DNA of 64,000 bases from Clostridia bacterium (GTDB taxonomy: Bacteria; Bacillota; Clostridia; Oscillospirales; Acutalibacteraceae), in assembly GCA_017516745.1 (NCBI GenBank), contig JAFXBF010000001.1, forward strand, positions 1 through 64,000. The letters are read 5' to 3'. The notes beneath the pieces were generated by a model that saw nothing but the letters and a program-made list of their open reading frames with translations, did not search any database and was not told the DNA's origin. Below are positions 49,257-58,274 of the stretch, piece after piece. A program made the position numbers and the translations under genes. Each line of letters starts with the position of its first letter. Within the stretch, counting starts at the first letter, position 1.

Positions 49257-49723
49257 CATCTGTTCAGCAAATATATCCCGATATTCAGATACCCTGCAAA
49301 CGTTACCCACAGCAGGTACGGTATCTGTAAATATGCGGCAGGCTTATCGTATTTGTAAAAGTCTTTTATCATAATTATTATCAGCACCCACAGCAGTATC
49401 AGCCACATGAATGCGAACAAAAACGCTCTCATATTAAAGAATATGATGCTCCAAAAGAAATTAACGGCAAGCTGTATAACGTAAACCGTAAGCGCATTGT
49501 TCCACTTGTAATCGTTTGCGATAAACACCCGTGCCGAGCTTATTCCCATAAGCGTGAAAAGTATTGTCCACACAATGGGAAAAACTACAGACGGGGGAGA
49601 CAGCGGCGGAGTTTCAACGCTTGAATAAATATCCATACTGCCGCTTGTAAGCAATGCGGAAAGTGAGCCGACACCAAGCGCCACGGCTATGCTCACCGCA
49701 TAGGTAATAATTTTTCTGAACAC
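49256..49723 (-). CDS. tspO: TspO/MBR-family membrane protein
   Basis: 155 aa from GTG 49723, which has GAGGTGA five bases upstream; frames further upstream lack an RBS. Five transmembrane helices. The conserved 'PPLSPPSVVFPIVWTILFTL' begins the first loop and second helix, and 'AVNFFWSIIFFNMRAFLFA' and 'YLQIPYLLWVTFAGYLNIGI' carry the aromatic residues of the porphyrin/cholesterol pocket seen in the family. Bacterial TspO binds porphyrins and is linked to stress control. It stands between two convergent and minus-strand units and has no obvious partner; the LysR gene behind it ends in its own terminator at 49761-49795. Confidence 0.9.
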   Translation of the reverse strand: MFRKIITYAVSIAVALGVGSLSALLTSGSMDIYSSVETPPLSPPSVVFPIVWTILFTLMGISSARVFIANDYKWNNALTVYVIQLAVNFFWSIIFFNMRAFLFAFMWLILLWVLIIIMIKDFYKYDKPAAYLQIPYLLWVTFAGYLNIGIYLLNR

Positions 49724-49760
49724 AAAATCACCTCGTAAATAAAATCTATTCAAAAATAAA

Positions 49761-49795
49761 AGCAGATATGCACCTTTCACCGGTACATATCTGCT
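49761..49795 (-). terminator. Terminator after LysR gene
   Basis: AGCAGATATG / CATATCTGCT with a 15-base loop; on the minus strand it is followed by TTTTATTTTTG. Confidence 0.8.
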
Positions 49796-49807
49796 GTCGT
49801 ATTCTGT

Positions 49808-50728
49808 TTAGTTAAATTGATTTTTGATTTTCAGCAGCTCGTTTATAAACATATCGTCAAGCGGGCTGAATTTGTAGTCCTTCTTGTAAATGAGAACATC
49901 CTTATAGGTCTTGGTGTTTTCCTTGCAGGGCTTCGTAATCAGACCGTAGCGGTCAAGCAGCGGCTGCGGTACAGGGGAAACCCACATAAACGAGCTTGTC
50001 ATTTCCGCAAGAATATCCATCTGGCTGGCTCTTTCAAAAACGAATATGTGCTTGTCAACCTTGTCGGAAATTTCGTTCTTCTTTACCGTGCTGTGCGGCA
50101 TTGAAGGCACAAACGGGTCTGCGTGGGCAATTTCCGTATAGCTGTTAAGGTCGTCAAGTGCTATTTCCTTGTCGGCAAGCGGATGCTCTTTTGACATCAT
50201 CAGCTCATAGCTGAATTCGTAAATTGTTTCACCGCTCAATCCCTTTTCCTCAAGCATTGTGCGGAAATTGTTTTCGTAAGCGGACTGGTAACGCAGTATG
50301 CCGAGCTTGTAGTCATTATTGAGTATGTTTGTTATGGCTCGCATGGAGTTGGTTTCTTTGTAGAAAATTTCTGCAGGCATCTGCGTGTCGAGCTGTTTTG
50401 TGAATTCCGTAAATGCACAGGCAATGTAGCTTGCACGTGGCACGGAAATTGAAAAGCTCTGCACCTTTTTCTTTTCGCCTCTGTACATTTCCTCAACAGC
50501 ATCAACCTGCGAAAGAATTTTACGGGCGTAGCCCAGAAACTCATCACCCTCGGGCGTGGGATAAATACCCTTTGGTGTGCGGTTGAAGATAGTAATGCCA
50601 AGCGTGCTTTCAAGCTCCCTTATGGCACGGCTGAGGTTAGGCTGGGAGGTGTAAAGGTTTTCCGCAGCCTTGGTCATGGATGAGGTTTCTGCAATTTCAA
50701 CGGCGTATTTCAAGTGAAGCAAATTCAT
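49808..50728 (-). CDS. LysR-family transcriptional regulator
   Basis: 306 aa. The N-terminal winged helix-turn-helix is complete: 'LHLKYAVEIAETSSMTKAAE', recognition helix 'LYTSQPNLSRAIRELE', wing 'LFNRTPKG' type sequence ('TIFNRTPKGIYPTPEG'). The rest (about 90-306) is a periplasmic-binding-protein-like effector domain with typical spacing, ending in a short helix. It should bind a small ligand as a dimer or tetramer. No gene is divergent from it: the TPM gene upstream also reads leftward, so the target is not obvious. No strong RBS is seen beyond the AGGTAAAGAATA before the ATG. Single-gene transcript with a terminator. Confidence 0.92.
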   Translation of the reverse strand: MNLLHLKYAVEIAETSSMTKAAENLYTSQPNLSRAIRELESTLGITIFNRTPKGIYPTPEGDEFLGYARKILSQVDAVEEMYRGEKKKVQSFSISVPRASYIACAFTEFTKQLDTQMPAEIFYKETNSMRAITNILNNDYKLGILRYQSAYENNFRTMLEEKGLSGETIYEFSYELMMSKEHPLADKEIALDDLNSYTEIAHADPFVPSMPHSTVKKNEISDKVDKHIFVFERASQMDILAEMTSSFMWVSPVPQPLLDRYGLITKPCKENTKTYKDVLIYKKDYKFSPLDDMFINELLKIKNQFN

Positions 50729-50817
50729 TATTCTTTACCTCTGACATACTCAATTAAAATTTATTAAATAAAATAATATCATAGTCATTTTGATAAATCA
50801 ATAATTAAATCGAAAAA

Positions 50818-50843
50818 AAGAAGGCCTGCACGCAGACCTTCTT
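50818..50843 (-). terminator. Terminator of the SPFH/zinc-ribbon/TPM operon
   Basis: AAGAAGGCCTGC / GCAGACCTTCTT with a 2-base loop (one mismatch). On the minus strand it follows the TPM gene and ends in CTTCTTTTTTTCG. Confidence 0.8.
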
Positions 50844-50858
50844 AAAAAAGTTCTAAAA

Positions 50859-51737
50859 TCAGAATTTGCCGCCGGAGCCGCCGTGGCGTGCACCGCCCGA
50901 AGAAACTCTTACACCGCCGCCACCGCCGCCGGGACGGGAGCCTGTGTTGTTGTTTTTCGGAATGGCTCTTCTTGTTGTGTGGCTGCCCACAAAGGCATCA
51001 CGGCTGATTTCAAGATTAAAACTGCCATTTACGACATAATCATCGGCATCATACTTTTTAACGGCTGTGTTCATCTTGCTCTTAAGGAACATAGTTATAA
51101 CGACCGCAATAATAACCGCAACAATAATCAGTATAATTTCTCTTGCAAAAACACTGTCCGTTATTGAGCTTGAGCCGCTTGTGTAAATATAGTCGCCGTC
51201 ATAATCATCGTAATAATATTCGTCGTCCGTGTAATAATCGCCTGCAAATACGCCTTCGCCGTAGTCGCTGTCATAGCTGAAATCCCCGTTCAGGTAGCTG
51301 TCAAGCCTTTTAAGGTATATTTCAAACGCTTCATAATACTGAGCGTTTGAAAGGTAGGGGACTACAGGCTCGCAGATGCTGTCAATATCGTAGGCAGGCA
51401 TACTGTCAACAAGATAGCCGCAGGTGCTCGTGTAATAATCACGCTCGGCCATACTGATGACAAAGACAAGACCGTCTGAATAATAAGAGCCGTTATCGTA
51501 AAAATTATCAGCATAGTCCTCGATATACAGTCCGTCCGTGTCTTCGGTTGTATGGATTACTACGTTTATGTCGTGCTCAAAGTTGATTTTACCGATTATG
51601 TCTGCGAGAATAACCTCTTCTCCTTCGGACAGCAAATCAGCATTGTCAACAACAAAGTCACTGCTGAAGGCAAACGCATTTGCACTTAACGAAAGAGCAA
51701 GTGCAACGGCTGATAGAAGAGCAAAAAATCTTTTCAT
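50859..51737 (-). CDS. TPM-domain membrane protein (YdjH/YgcG-like)
   Basis: 292 aa from ATG 51737, set by GAGGAGG upstream. A signal peptide (1-23) is followed by a TPM domain (about 26-150) with 'FVVDNADLLSEGEEVILADI' and 'YYTSTCGYLVD', the pattern of membrane-tethered TPM proteins that act as phosphatases or chaperones in photosystem repair in plants and of unknown role in bacteria. An Asp/Tyr-rich acidic segment, a transmembrane helix (about 193-215, EIILIIVAVIIAVVITMFL) and a Gly-rich tail (GGGGGGVRVSSGGARHGG) follow. Last gene of a three-gene minus-strand operon. Confidence 0.85.
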   Translation of the reverse strand: MKRFFALLSAVALALSLSANAFAFSSDFVVDNADLLSEGEEVILADIIGKINFEHDINVVIHTTEDTDGLYIEDYADNFYDNGSYYSDGLVFVISMAERDYYTSTCGYLVDSMPAYDIDSICEPVVPYLSNAQYYEAFEIYLKRLDSYLNGDFSYDSDYGEGVFAGDYYTDDEYYYDDYDGDYIYTSGSSSITDSVFAREIILIIVAVIIAVVITMFLKSKMNTAVKKYDADDYVVNGSFNLEISRDAFVGSHTTRRAIPKNNNTGSRPGGGGGGVRVSSGGARHGGSGGKF

Positions 51738-51750
51738 ATCTTCACCCTCC

Positions 51751-52827
51751 TCACAGCACAATGAACTGGCCTATTGCAATAATTGCCGCCGCTATGCCTG
51801 CCAGACAACCCCAAAACTTTTTCTTGTCTGTGGGAAGCTTGCCGACAAGCTTGCCTGTCTGTCCGTTCATTGCAAAGGTGTACATTTCGTTATTGTATTT
51901 TGTGTTGAGTATCCATACGGGAAGCAGCGCATATTTAGCCTTGCCGTTGTAAATGCCTATGTGTTTGTCCGCAACGCTGACAGAGCTGTAACCGTTTACT
52001 GTTTTGCGGAATGCATCAACCGTGCTGTTCTCAATTCTTGCGTTTATACGGGGCGTGTTCTGCGCAATATCCACGTCGTATTTGTCTGCAAGGTAACCCG
52101 AAAGGTAGGCGGCATCAAAATCAACAAGTCCGCTGTAATCAAATGGCTCAATTGCATCCATATAAGCATCGTCCATTTTGGACGAGCCGTCCGCAGGGAT
52201 TTTGTCAAAGGCCATTGAGCCCTTGCGCAGTATTCTGTAGCGGTCGGTTTTGGTGTATTCGTACTTGGAATCACGCCAAACACGAACTCTTGTTGCATTG
52301 TAGCTTATGTTTGCGCCTACGTTGCAGTCAAACAGCCAGAAGGGGATATAAACGCCCTTAATTTCCTTGATTTTGTTTTCGTCCTTGAATTCCTTAGGCA
52401 GGAAGGGCTTGCCCTTGTAAAAGGCTTTTAAAGCCTCAATTGCCTGCTCCTTCTGAATTTTAAACGGAATAACAACGTCGGGTCTGTAGCCGCCTGAAAG
52501 CTGCGGCGCAATTATAATCGGATTGTTACAGTACGGACATTCCGAGGCTGCTGTAGTTTCGTCAGTCACTATTTCGGCGCCGCAGTATTTGCAAACATAG
52601 GTGTTAACATTATCGAGTGTCTGTTCAGCTTCTGCCTCACGCCATTGGTGCTCTTCAACCGTATGAGTGTTTTCGGGCTGAGTGCTGTTGCGCAGTATTT
52701 CGTCGTAATCGCTTAACTGTTCTTTTGTAAAAATGCTGTCGCAGCTTTCGCACTTGAATTCCTGCTTTTCGCTTTCAAAAACAATAGCACCGCCGCAGTT
52801 GGGACACTTATAGGTCATTAATTCCAC
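51751..52827 (-). CDS. Zinc-ribbon membrane-associated protein (YdjG-like)
   Basis: 358 aa. GTG 52827 is placed by AAAGGAGG six bases upstream; ATG 52818 is too far. Two zinc ribbons are seen at the N-terminus: Cys pairs in 'YKCPNCGGAIVF' and 'KCESCDSIF', then 'YVCKYCGAEIV' and 'ECPYCNNPI'. The middle region 'GVYIPFWLFDCNVGANISY' and 'YALLPVWILNTKY' is typical of TFIIB-zinc-ribbon proteins next to SPFH genes. A C-terminal hydrophobic helix (about 337-356) anchors it. Stop is 13 bases from the TPM start. In Bacillus the equivalents sit together with a PspA paralogue; I see no pspA here. Confidence 0.85.
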   Translation of the reverse strand: MELMTYKCPNCGGAIVFESEKQEFKCESCDSIFTKEQLSDYDEILRNSTQPENTHTVEEHQWREAEAEQTLDNVNTYVCKYCGAEIVTDETTAASECPYCNNPIIIAPQLSGGYRPDVVIPFKIQKEQAIEALKAFYKGKPFLPKEFKDENKIKEIKGVYIPFWLFDCNVGANISYNATRVRVWRDSKYEYTKTDRYRILRKGSMAFDKIPADGSSKMDDAYMDAIEPFDYSGLVDFDAAYLSGYLADKYDVDIAQNTPRINARIENSTVDAFRKTVNGYSSVSVADKHIGIYNGKAKYALLPVWILNTKYNNEMYTFAMNGQTGKLVGKLPTDKKKFWGCLAGIAAAIIAIGQFIVL

Positions 52828-52863
52828 AAAAATTCCTCCTTTCAGTTTTTATAGGGGGAAGAA

Positions 52864-54192
52864 TTATTTTGCATCGTTTTCGTCAAATCTGTCGCCGCAT
52901 TCGGGGCAGAACTTCGGCGGATTGTGGGGGTCTTCGGGTTTCCAGCCGCATTTATCACACTGATAAAGCGGTGCTCCCTCGGGCTTTTTCTGTCCGCAGT
53001 TAGGGCAGAATTTGCCTTTGTTTACTGCTCCGCAGGAACAAGTCCAGCCTTCTGCTTCGGGCTTCTTAGCTCCGCATTCCGTGCAGAATTTACCGCTAAC
53101 TGTAGCTCCGCAGGCACATTTCCATCCGTCAGCAGGTGCTGTGGGAGTTGCCTGCTGCTGTGCAAACTGCTGTTGCTGCGCAACACCTGCCTGATACATC
53201 TGTGCCGCATTGAAGCCGCCGTTAGCACCCATAGCCATATTGAAGCCCATAAAGCCGTTCATTGCTCCGTTGGGATTGTTTGCTGCGGCTTCCATTGCGT
53301 TAGCCTGTGCATCGGTCATTCTGCCTGCCATCATAAACGGATTGCTGCCCATTGTTGCGGCATCTTCCATCTGCGTAATCTTCTTCATATCCTCGTCCGT
53401 GAGGGTAATGGGATTAAGCGCAATGGACTCAACGGAAATACCTCTGCGGTCTGTCCACTCGGATTTAAGTGCCGCATTCATGGCATCCTTAAGCTCAGCA
53501 GTGTGTGCAGGAATCTGTGCAGGGCGAAGCTCAAGCTCTGTCAGCCTTGCAAATGCAGGCTGGAGTGCAGAGATGAACTCTGTCTTAAGCTGCATATCAA
53601 TTTCTTCTCGTCTGTATTCATCGTCAACGTTGCCAGCAATCTTTGTGTAGAAAAGAAGCGGGTCAGTGATTTTGTAGGAATATACACCGTTGCATCTTAC
53701 CTGAACGGTTCTTGCCATACCTATTCTCTTGTTGACAACCTCGAACATAAACGGGTTGGGTGTGCCAAATTTATTGTCTAAAATTTCCTTTGTGTTAAAG
53801 TAGTAAACTCTCTGATCCTTGCCCGTATCACCGCCGTAAGTGAATCTCTTACCGACTGTTCTGAAAGTTTCTTTTATTGTGTCGCCGAGCTTGCCTGTGA
53901 AGATTGAAGGCTCTGTTGAAGAGTTGTAAGTAAACTCACCGGGCTCTGCACAGACCTCAACAATCTTGCCCTGCTCGACGATAATCATACACTGACCGTC
54001 TGCAACTGCAATACCCGAGCCGTTTGAAATTATGTTGTCACTCGCCTTGGTATTGGAAGAACGGCCGCTTACACGCTTCTGTCCTTTTACCATCAACACA
54101 TCGTTTTCAAGCGAATCACAGTAGAAAAATTCCTTCCACTGGTCGGCCAATGTTCCGCCGAGTGCTCCTATACCTGCTTTAATAAGTCCCAT
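52864..54192 (-). CDS. SPFH-domain protein with C-terminal zinc ribbons (YdjI-like)
   Basis: 442 aa. The N-terminal part (about 20-300) is an SPFH/Band-7-like domain of the 'virion core protein' (YdjI) group: 'GIAVADGQCMIIVEQGKIVE', 'PGEFTYNSSTEPSIF', 'FNTKEILDNKFGTPNPFMF'. A Met/Asn/Gln/Ala-rich low-complexity linker spans about 300-365. Three or more Cys-x-Cys/Cys-x-x-Cys ribbons follow ('KCACGATVSGKFCTECG', 'TCSCGAVNKGKFCPNCG', 'QCDKCGWKP'). Such proteins scaffold membrane microdomains. First gene of the operon, AAAGGAG before ATG. Together with the two genes downstream it resembles Bacillus ydjGHI, linked to envelope stress. Ordering of the three genes differs from Bacillus. Confidence 0.88.
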   Translation of the reverse strand: MGLIKAGIGALGGTLADQWKEFFYCDSLENDVLMVKGQKRVSGRSSNTKASDNIISNGSGIAVADGQCMIIVEQGKIVEVCAEPGEFTYNSSTEPSIFTGKLGDTIKETFRTVGKRFTYGGDTGKDQRVYYFNTKEILDNKFGTPNPFMFEVVNKRIGMARTVQVRCNGVYSYKITDPLLFYTKIAGNVDDEYRREEIDMQLKTEFISALQPAFARLTELELRPAQIPAHTAELKDAMNAALKSEWTDRRGISVESIALNPITLTDEDMKKITQMEDAATMGSNPFMMAGRMTDAQANAMEAAANNPNGAMNGFMGFNMAMGANGGFNAAQMYQAGVAQQQQFAQQQATPTAPADGWKCACGATVSGKFCTECGAKKPEAEGWTCSCGAVNKGKFCPNCGQKKPEGAPLYQCDKCGWKPEDPHNPPKFCPECGDRFDENDAK

Positions 54193-54416
54193 ATTACATT
54201 TCTCCTTTTATCTTTGAGCTTGTTGACAAAAGCAACAGTTTATCAAATTAATATTATCATAAATTTAGCGGTATTGCAACAAAATAAGGATTATATATTT
54301 ATTAATATTATGTTAAAATCACAAATGCAACCGCCGGTTGCTAAATTTTAAACCGTGGTTGATAGACGAAAGCCGACAAAAGTGGTATAATTCAAACCGA
54401 AGAGGAGGTCTTAATT

Positions 54417-55265
54417 ATGGACATAGGCGAAAAAATATATGCCCTCAGGCGTGAAAAGAATTTATCTCAGGGCGACCTTGCGGATATGCTGGAGGTATCC
54501 CGTCAGTCAGTTTCAAAGTGGGAAAACAACACCGCAGTACCCGATTTGCAGAAGATAATACGTTTAAGCGAAATATTTGAAATATCAGTTGACGACCTTA
54601 TAAAAGGCGAAAAAACTCAGCCCGAAACCAGAACGGAATACATCATAAAGCAAGAGCATATGCCCGGCAGAAAAATTGCAGGAATTATACTTTGCTGTAT
54701 GTCATTTCTGATGACAATTCTTTTCTTGCCTGCGGGTATTATTTATGCTTCTCCGCTCATAATCTGTGCGGTAATCTGCTTTGTCTGCAAAAATGACGTT
54801 CTGCTCAAATGTATCTGGGTGGCTTATATGTTTGCAGATATATTCTTCCGCTTCGCCACTGGAACAAGGCCGTGGAATATCCTGTATATTTTCCGTTGGC
54901 CTGATAATCTGACCTCGCAGAAAATTGCCGCCGTAATCAGCTTTGCGGTTATGATTGCAATAATTGCCGCAACGGTTATTGTGCTTGCCAAAAGACCCGT
55001 TGAGGATATTGCAAAGGCTAAAAAGAATACGGTTAAATACTGGTGTTTGTGGGGCGGAGTAAAGGTGATTTCAAAAATATTAGGTTATCTGATTAATCTT
55101 TGGGTGCGGAGTGAAATTGAGCAAAATGCTTCCATCGTTGCGGCTTCCAATTCCTTTCTTCAGATTCCGAATACCGTGTTGGAAATCGCAGCCTTGATAC
55201 TCTTTGTGTTTGCGGTAACAAACACAATACGCTTTATAAAAGCATTGAAAAATAAAGAAACATAA
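54417..55265 (+). CDS. XRE-family regulator with polytopic membrane domain
   Basis: 282 aa. Residues 1-62 form the helix-turn-helix (LRREKNLSQGDLADMLEVSR, then QSVSKWENNTAVPDL). After a charged linker come about five transmembrane helices (about 85-105, 108-125, 135-150, 180-200, 250-270), for example 'IAGIILCCMSFLMTILFLPA'. A DNA-binding head joined to a membrane domain suggests direct sensing of a membrane signal, as in several clostridial stress regulators; the target is unknown. AGAGGAGG precedes the ATG. A terminator follows at 55271. It is divergent from the SPFH operon and could regulate it (inference). Confidence 0.82.
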   Translation: MDIGEKIYALRREKNLSQGDLADMLEVSRQSVSKWENNTAVPDLQKIIRLSEIFEISVDDLIKGEKTQPETRTEYIIKQEHMPGRKIAGIILCCMSFLMTILFLPAGIIYASPLIICAVICFVCKNDVLLKCIWVAYMFADIFFRFATGTRPWNILYIFRWPDNLTSQKIAAVISFAVMIAIIAATVIVLAKRPVEDIAKAKKNTVKYWCLWGGVKVISKILGYLINLWVRSEIEQNASIVAASNSFLQIPNTVLEIAALILFVFAVTNTIRFIKALKNKET

Positions 55266-55270
55266 TTTGC

Positions 55271-55300
55271 AAGAGGCTGTCACACGACAGCTTCTTTTTC
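55271..55300 (+). terminator. Terminator after membrane XRE regulator
   Basis: AAGAGGCTGTC / GACAGCTTCTT with an ACAC loop and one G-U pair, then TTTTC. Confidence 0.8.
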
Positions 55301-55309
55301 TTATCTTAA

Positions 55310-55338
55310 TTGACACTTATATTTTACTGTGGTATCAT
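55310..55338 (+). promoter_or_regulatory. Promoter of the rhamnosidase gene
   Basis: Perfect TTGACA (55310-55315), 17-bp spacer, TATCAT (55333-55338), about 40 bases before the ATG. Confidence 0.6.
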
Positions 55339-55379
55339 TAGCGCATAATATTTTAATATTAAAATGGCTGGTGGAATAT

Positions 55380-57497
55380 ATGAAATTACCTGAAAAATGG
55401 ATATGGCTGAACAAGGAAAAATATCCCGAAAATCAGACCACTATTAACACTGTGCTCGGCAAAGAAAACGAAGCAAATTATGCCGTTGCAGAGTTTTTTA
55501 AGGAATATATTTTCAGTAAAAAAGCAACGAAAATTGATCTGCGCTTGAGCGGTGATACATACTTTGAGCTTTATATGGACGGCAAAATTGCTGCAACGGG
55601 TCCCGTGCCTATCGGTACGGATTTCATAGGTAATAATTTTCGGCGAGGTCAGCACTACGCAAGTGAGGCTTCCTTTGATTTGCACAGTGAAACCGTGTCG
55701 TTTTTTGCCCGTGTCAAAATGGGCCCTGTAGGCGATTACGAGTATTCTCAGGGCAAGGGTGGATTTATGCTTGGGGCTTATGTCACCTTTGAGGACGGCA
55801 CAAAAACCGTAATCAGCACCGATGAAAGCTGGCTTGCACGCTTAAACCCGGCCTATACGGGCAGATATTCGTTTGATTTTAGAAAAAAGCCCGATGAATA
55901 TTCTTTTGCTCAGCTTACCGAAAATATTTGGCACGCACAGACTGCACCTCTGCCCCTGTTGAGTGAAGAAAAAATCTTTCCCGACTGCAAGGAAATAACG
56001 GTAAGTGCAAATGAAACCAAAACCGTCTGCGTTGAGTTTGATAAAATCTACGCCGCATATCTGAGCATTGCCGCAAAAGCCCGGGGCGAAATTAAAATTA
56101 CCGTAACCGATTACGAAACGGTTGTTGATAACCGTTCAAGAAAGGCAGAAATCACCTTTGACGGTAACGGTGATTACCGCAGCCTTCAGGTGCACAGTGT
56201 CGGCGGTTTGCAGCTTGAAATAACGAACAATTCCGAAGCGGAAGCTGTGGTTTATCCTGCAATAATTGCGGTTAATTACCCCGTAACCGTTCATGCGAAA
56301 ACACGCACAAGCGATGAAGATTTAAACCTTGTGCTCGATGTTTGTGCACACACGCTTAAAATCTGCCGTCAGCACATTCACCTGGACAGCCCGTGCCACT
56401 ATGAGCCTCTTGCCTGTACGGGCGACTACTACATCGAAAGCCTTATGACTGCCTTTTCCTACGGTGATATGCGCTTGGCTGAATTTGACATAATCCGCAC
56501 GGCAGAGCTTCTGCGCAATAACTCAGGCAGAATGTTCCACACAACCTACAGCCTTATCTGGGTTATGATGATGTACGATACATATATGCTTAACGGTAAT
56601 ATCAAAATGCTGGAAGAATGCCGTGATGCACTCATAATGCTGCTCGACCGATTTGATACATATATCGGCGATAACGGTGTTATCGAAAATCCGCCCGATT
56701 ATATGTTTATCGACTGGCTTTATATCGATGAAATTTCGCTTCACCATCCACCCAAAGCCTTGGGTCAGACCTGCCTTAATATGTTTTATTACGGTGCGCT
56801 GACAAATGCCGAAAAGATTTTTGCTGTCCTTGGTGATACCGCAATGGCAGAGGAGTGCAACAAAAAAGCTGAAAGCCTGAAAGCTGCAGTAAATACAGTT
56901 TTGTTTGACGAAGAAAAGCAGATGTATTTTGAGGGACTCAACACTCCCACTCCCGAGCACCTTCTGGGCGGTTGGATGCCGCAGAACACCTCCAAACGCT
57001 ACTACAGAAAGCACGCAAATATCCTCGCCGCCTATGTCGGTATCTGTGAAAAGGAGCTTGCACAGAGCCTTTTGCACCGTATTATGAGCGATGAAATTGA
57101 GGGCGAGTATCAGGCGTATTTTGCGCACTATCTGTTCGAGGCACTTTATAGAAACGGCTTGAGAAACGAATACACACTCACCGTTGCCCAAAGGTGGAAA
57201 CAGCCTGTTAAGGACTGCAGCAAGGGCTTGGCAGAAGGCTTTATTCCGCCTGAACCTACCTACAGCTTTGACCACAGCCACGCTTGGGGCGGTACACCGC
57301 TTTATTCCGTGCCTAAGGCACTTACAGGCCTTGAAATCCTTGAAGCAGGCTACAAAAAAATAAAACTCAATCCGTCACTTTTAGGCCTTGAAGAAGCAAC
57401 AACAGAAATTCCCACACCCCACGGTATAATTACCGTCACACAACAGGGCGGAAAAGTAAATTGCGAAATTCCCAACGGTATAGAGGTAGTACAATGA
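55380..57497 (+). CDS. GH78-like alpha-L-rhamnosidase
   Basis: 705 aa from ATG 55380; the RBS (TGGTGGAA) is weak. No signal peptide, so cytoplasmic. N-terminal beta-sandwich domains (about 1-320) precede an (alpha/alpha)6 barrel. 'LDSPCHYEPLACTGDYYIES' matches the GH78 segment holding the catalytic acid residues (family usually 'DCPqRDErlgWtGD'), here with the Glu and Asp kept but the Arg-Asp replaced. 'FIDWLYIDEISLHHPP' and 'FDHSHAWGGTPLYSVPKAL' correspond to the later conserved blocks. It would remove terminal alpha-L-rhamnose or a related 6-deoxy sugar. Overlaps the TRIC gene by four bases (ATGA), so they are co-translated. Confidence 0.82.
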   Translation: MKLPEKWIWLNKEKYPENQTTINTVLGKENEANYAVAEFFKEYIFSKKATKIDLRLSGDTYFELYMDGKIAATGPVPIGTDFIGNNFRRGQHYASEASFDLHSETVSFFARVKMGPVGDYEYSQGKGGFMLGAYVTFEDGTKTVISTDESWLARLNPAYTGRYSFDFRKKPDEYSFAQLTENIWHAQTAPLPLLSEEKIFPDCKEITVSANETKTVCVEFDKIYAAYLSIAAKARGEIKITVTDYETVVDNRSRKAEITFDGNGDYRSLQVHSVGGLQLEITNNSEAEAVVYPAIIAVNYPVTVHAKTRTSDEDLNLVLDVCAHTLKICRQHIHLDSPCHYEPLACTGDYYIESLMTAFSYGDMRLAEFDIIRTAELLRNNSGRMFHTTYSLIWVMMMYDTYMLNGNIKMLEECRDALIMLLDRFDTYIGDNGVIENPPDYMFIDWLYIDEISLHHPPKALGQTCLNMFYYGALTNAEKIFAVLGDTAMAEECNKKAESLKAAVNTVLFDEEKQMYFEGLNTPTPEHLLGGWMPQNTSKRYYRKHANILAAYVGICEKELAQSLLHRIMSDEIEGEYQAYFAHYLFEALYRNGLRNEYTLTVAQRWKQPVKDCSKGLAEGFIPPEPTYSFDHSHAWGGTPLYSVPKALTGLEILEAGYKKIKLNPSLLGLEEATTEIPTPHGIITVTQQGGKVNCEIPNGIEVVQ

Positions 57498-58159
57498 CAA
57501 CTTTTTTTGAAGTAACCGAATTTGTGGGCATTATAGCCTTTGCAATTTCGGGCGCAATGATATCCATTCAGCGAAAAATGGATGTTTTCGGCGTAATACT
57601 GCTGTCAATGGTAACAGCCCTTGGCGGCGGTGCAATGCGTGATATTTTCCTCGGTGTCTTTCCGCCGAGAAACTTTTTCAATTCCTTTCACCTGTGGTGT
57701 GCGCTGATTACCGCCGTTGTGGTTTTTGTGCTTGCAAAAATATTCAGCAGCTTTTTCTTTGACAATTTCAAAAAAATTAACGAAATAGTAAACATATTCG
57801 ATGCCTTCGGCCTTGCTGCTTTTACAATTTCGGGCGTGCAGGTAACAATTGATGCAGGCTACTCCGACAAGTGGAATTTTGCCATATTTATGGGCGTTTT
57901 CACTGCTGTCGGCGGCGGTCTTCTGCGTGACGTTATGAGCCGTGAAAAGCCTATGATATTCTGCAAGAATGTCTATGCAACCGCCGTTATAATAGGCACG
58001 GTCTGCTACTATTTCCTCGGTAAAATCATCCCCGAAAATATAGCAATAGTTATTACCTTCGCCGTTATTGTTACAATCCGTATACTTGCGGCAAAATTCC
58101 GCTGGGATCTGCCCAAGGTAGAAAGACCCGAAAAAGCGGAAGAAATAACAACCGTTTGA
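57494..58159 (+). CDS. TRIC-like cation channel protein (UPF0126/YicG)
   Basis: 221 aa from ATG 57494, which overlaps the GH78 stop by four bases. Seven hydrophobic helices are arranged as two homologous halves: first 'FAISGAMISIQRKMDVFGVI' and 'TALGGGAMRDIFLGVFPPR', second 'FTISGVQVTIDAGYSDKWNF' and 'TAVGGGLLRDVMSREKPMIF'. The paired GGG-x-x-RD motifs in helices 2 and 5 are the family signature. The bacterial proteins form trimeric K+ or glycine-type channels. Coupling to a rhamnosidase is unusual and without known meaning. Followed by a 115-bp gap with no clear terminator. Confidence 0.88.
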   Translation: MTTFFEVTEFVGIIAFAISGAMISIQRKMDVFGVILLSMVTALGGGAMRDIFLGVFPPRNFFNSFHLWCALITAVVVFVLAKIFSSFFFDNFKKINEIVNIFDAFGLAAFTISGVQVTIDAGYSDKWNFAIFMGVFTAVGGGLLRDVMSREKPMIFCKNVYATAVIIGTVCYYFLGKIIPENIAIVITFAVIVTIRILAAKFRWDLPKVERPEKAEEITTV

Positions 58160-58274
58160 ATTTTTCGCCCGTGGGTTGAGTTTGTTTCAAAAAACGGGTT
58201 ATTGAAAACCAAACGCACAAAAGCTATTATGTAATCAAGCTGATCAGCAATTTCAATTTGAAAAGGTGATAACT

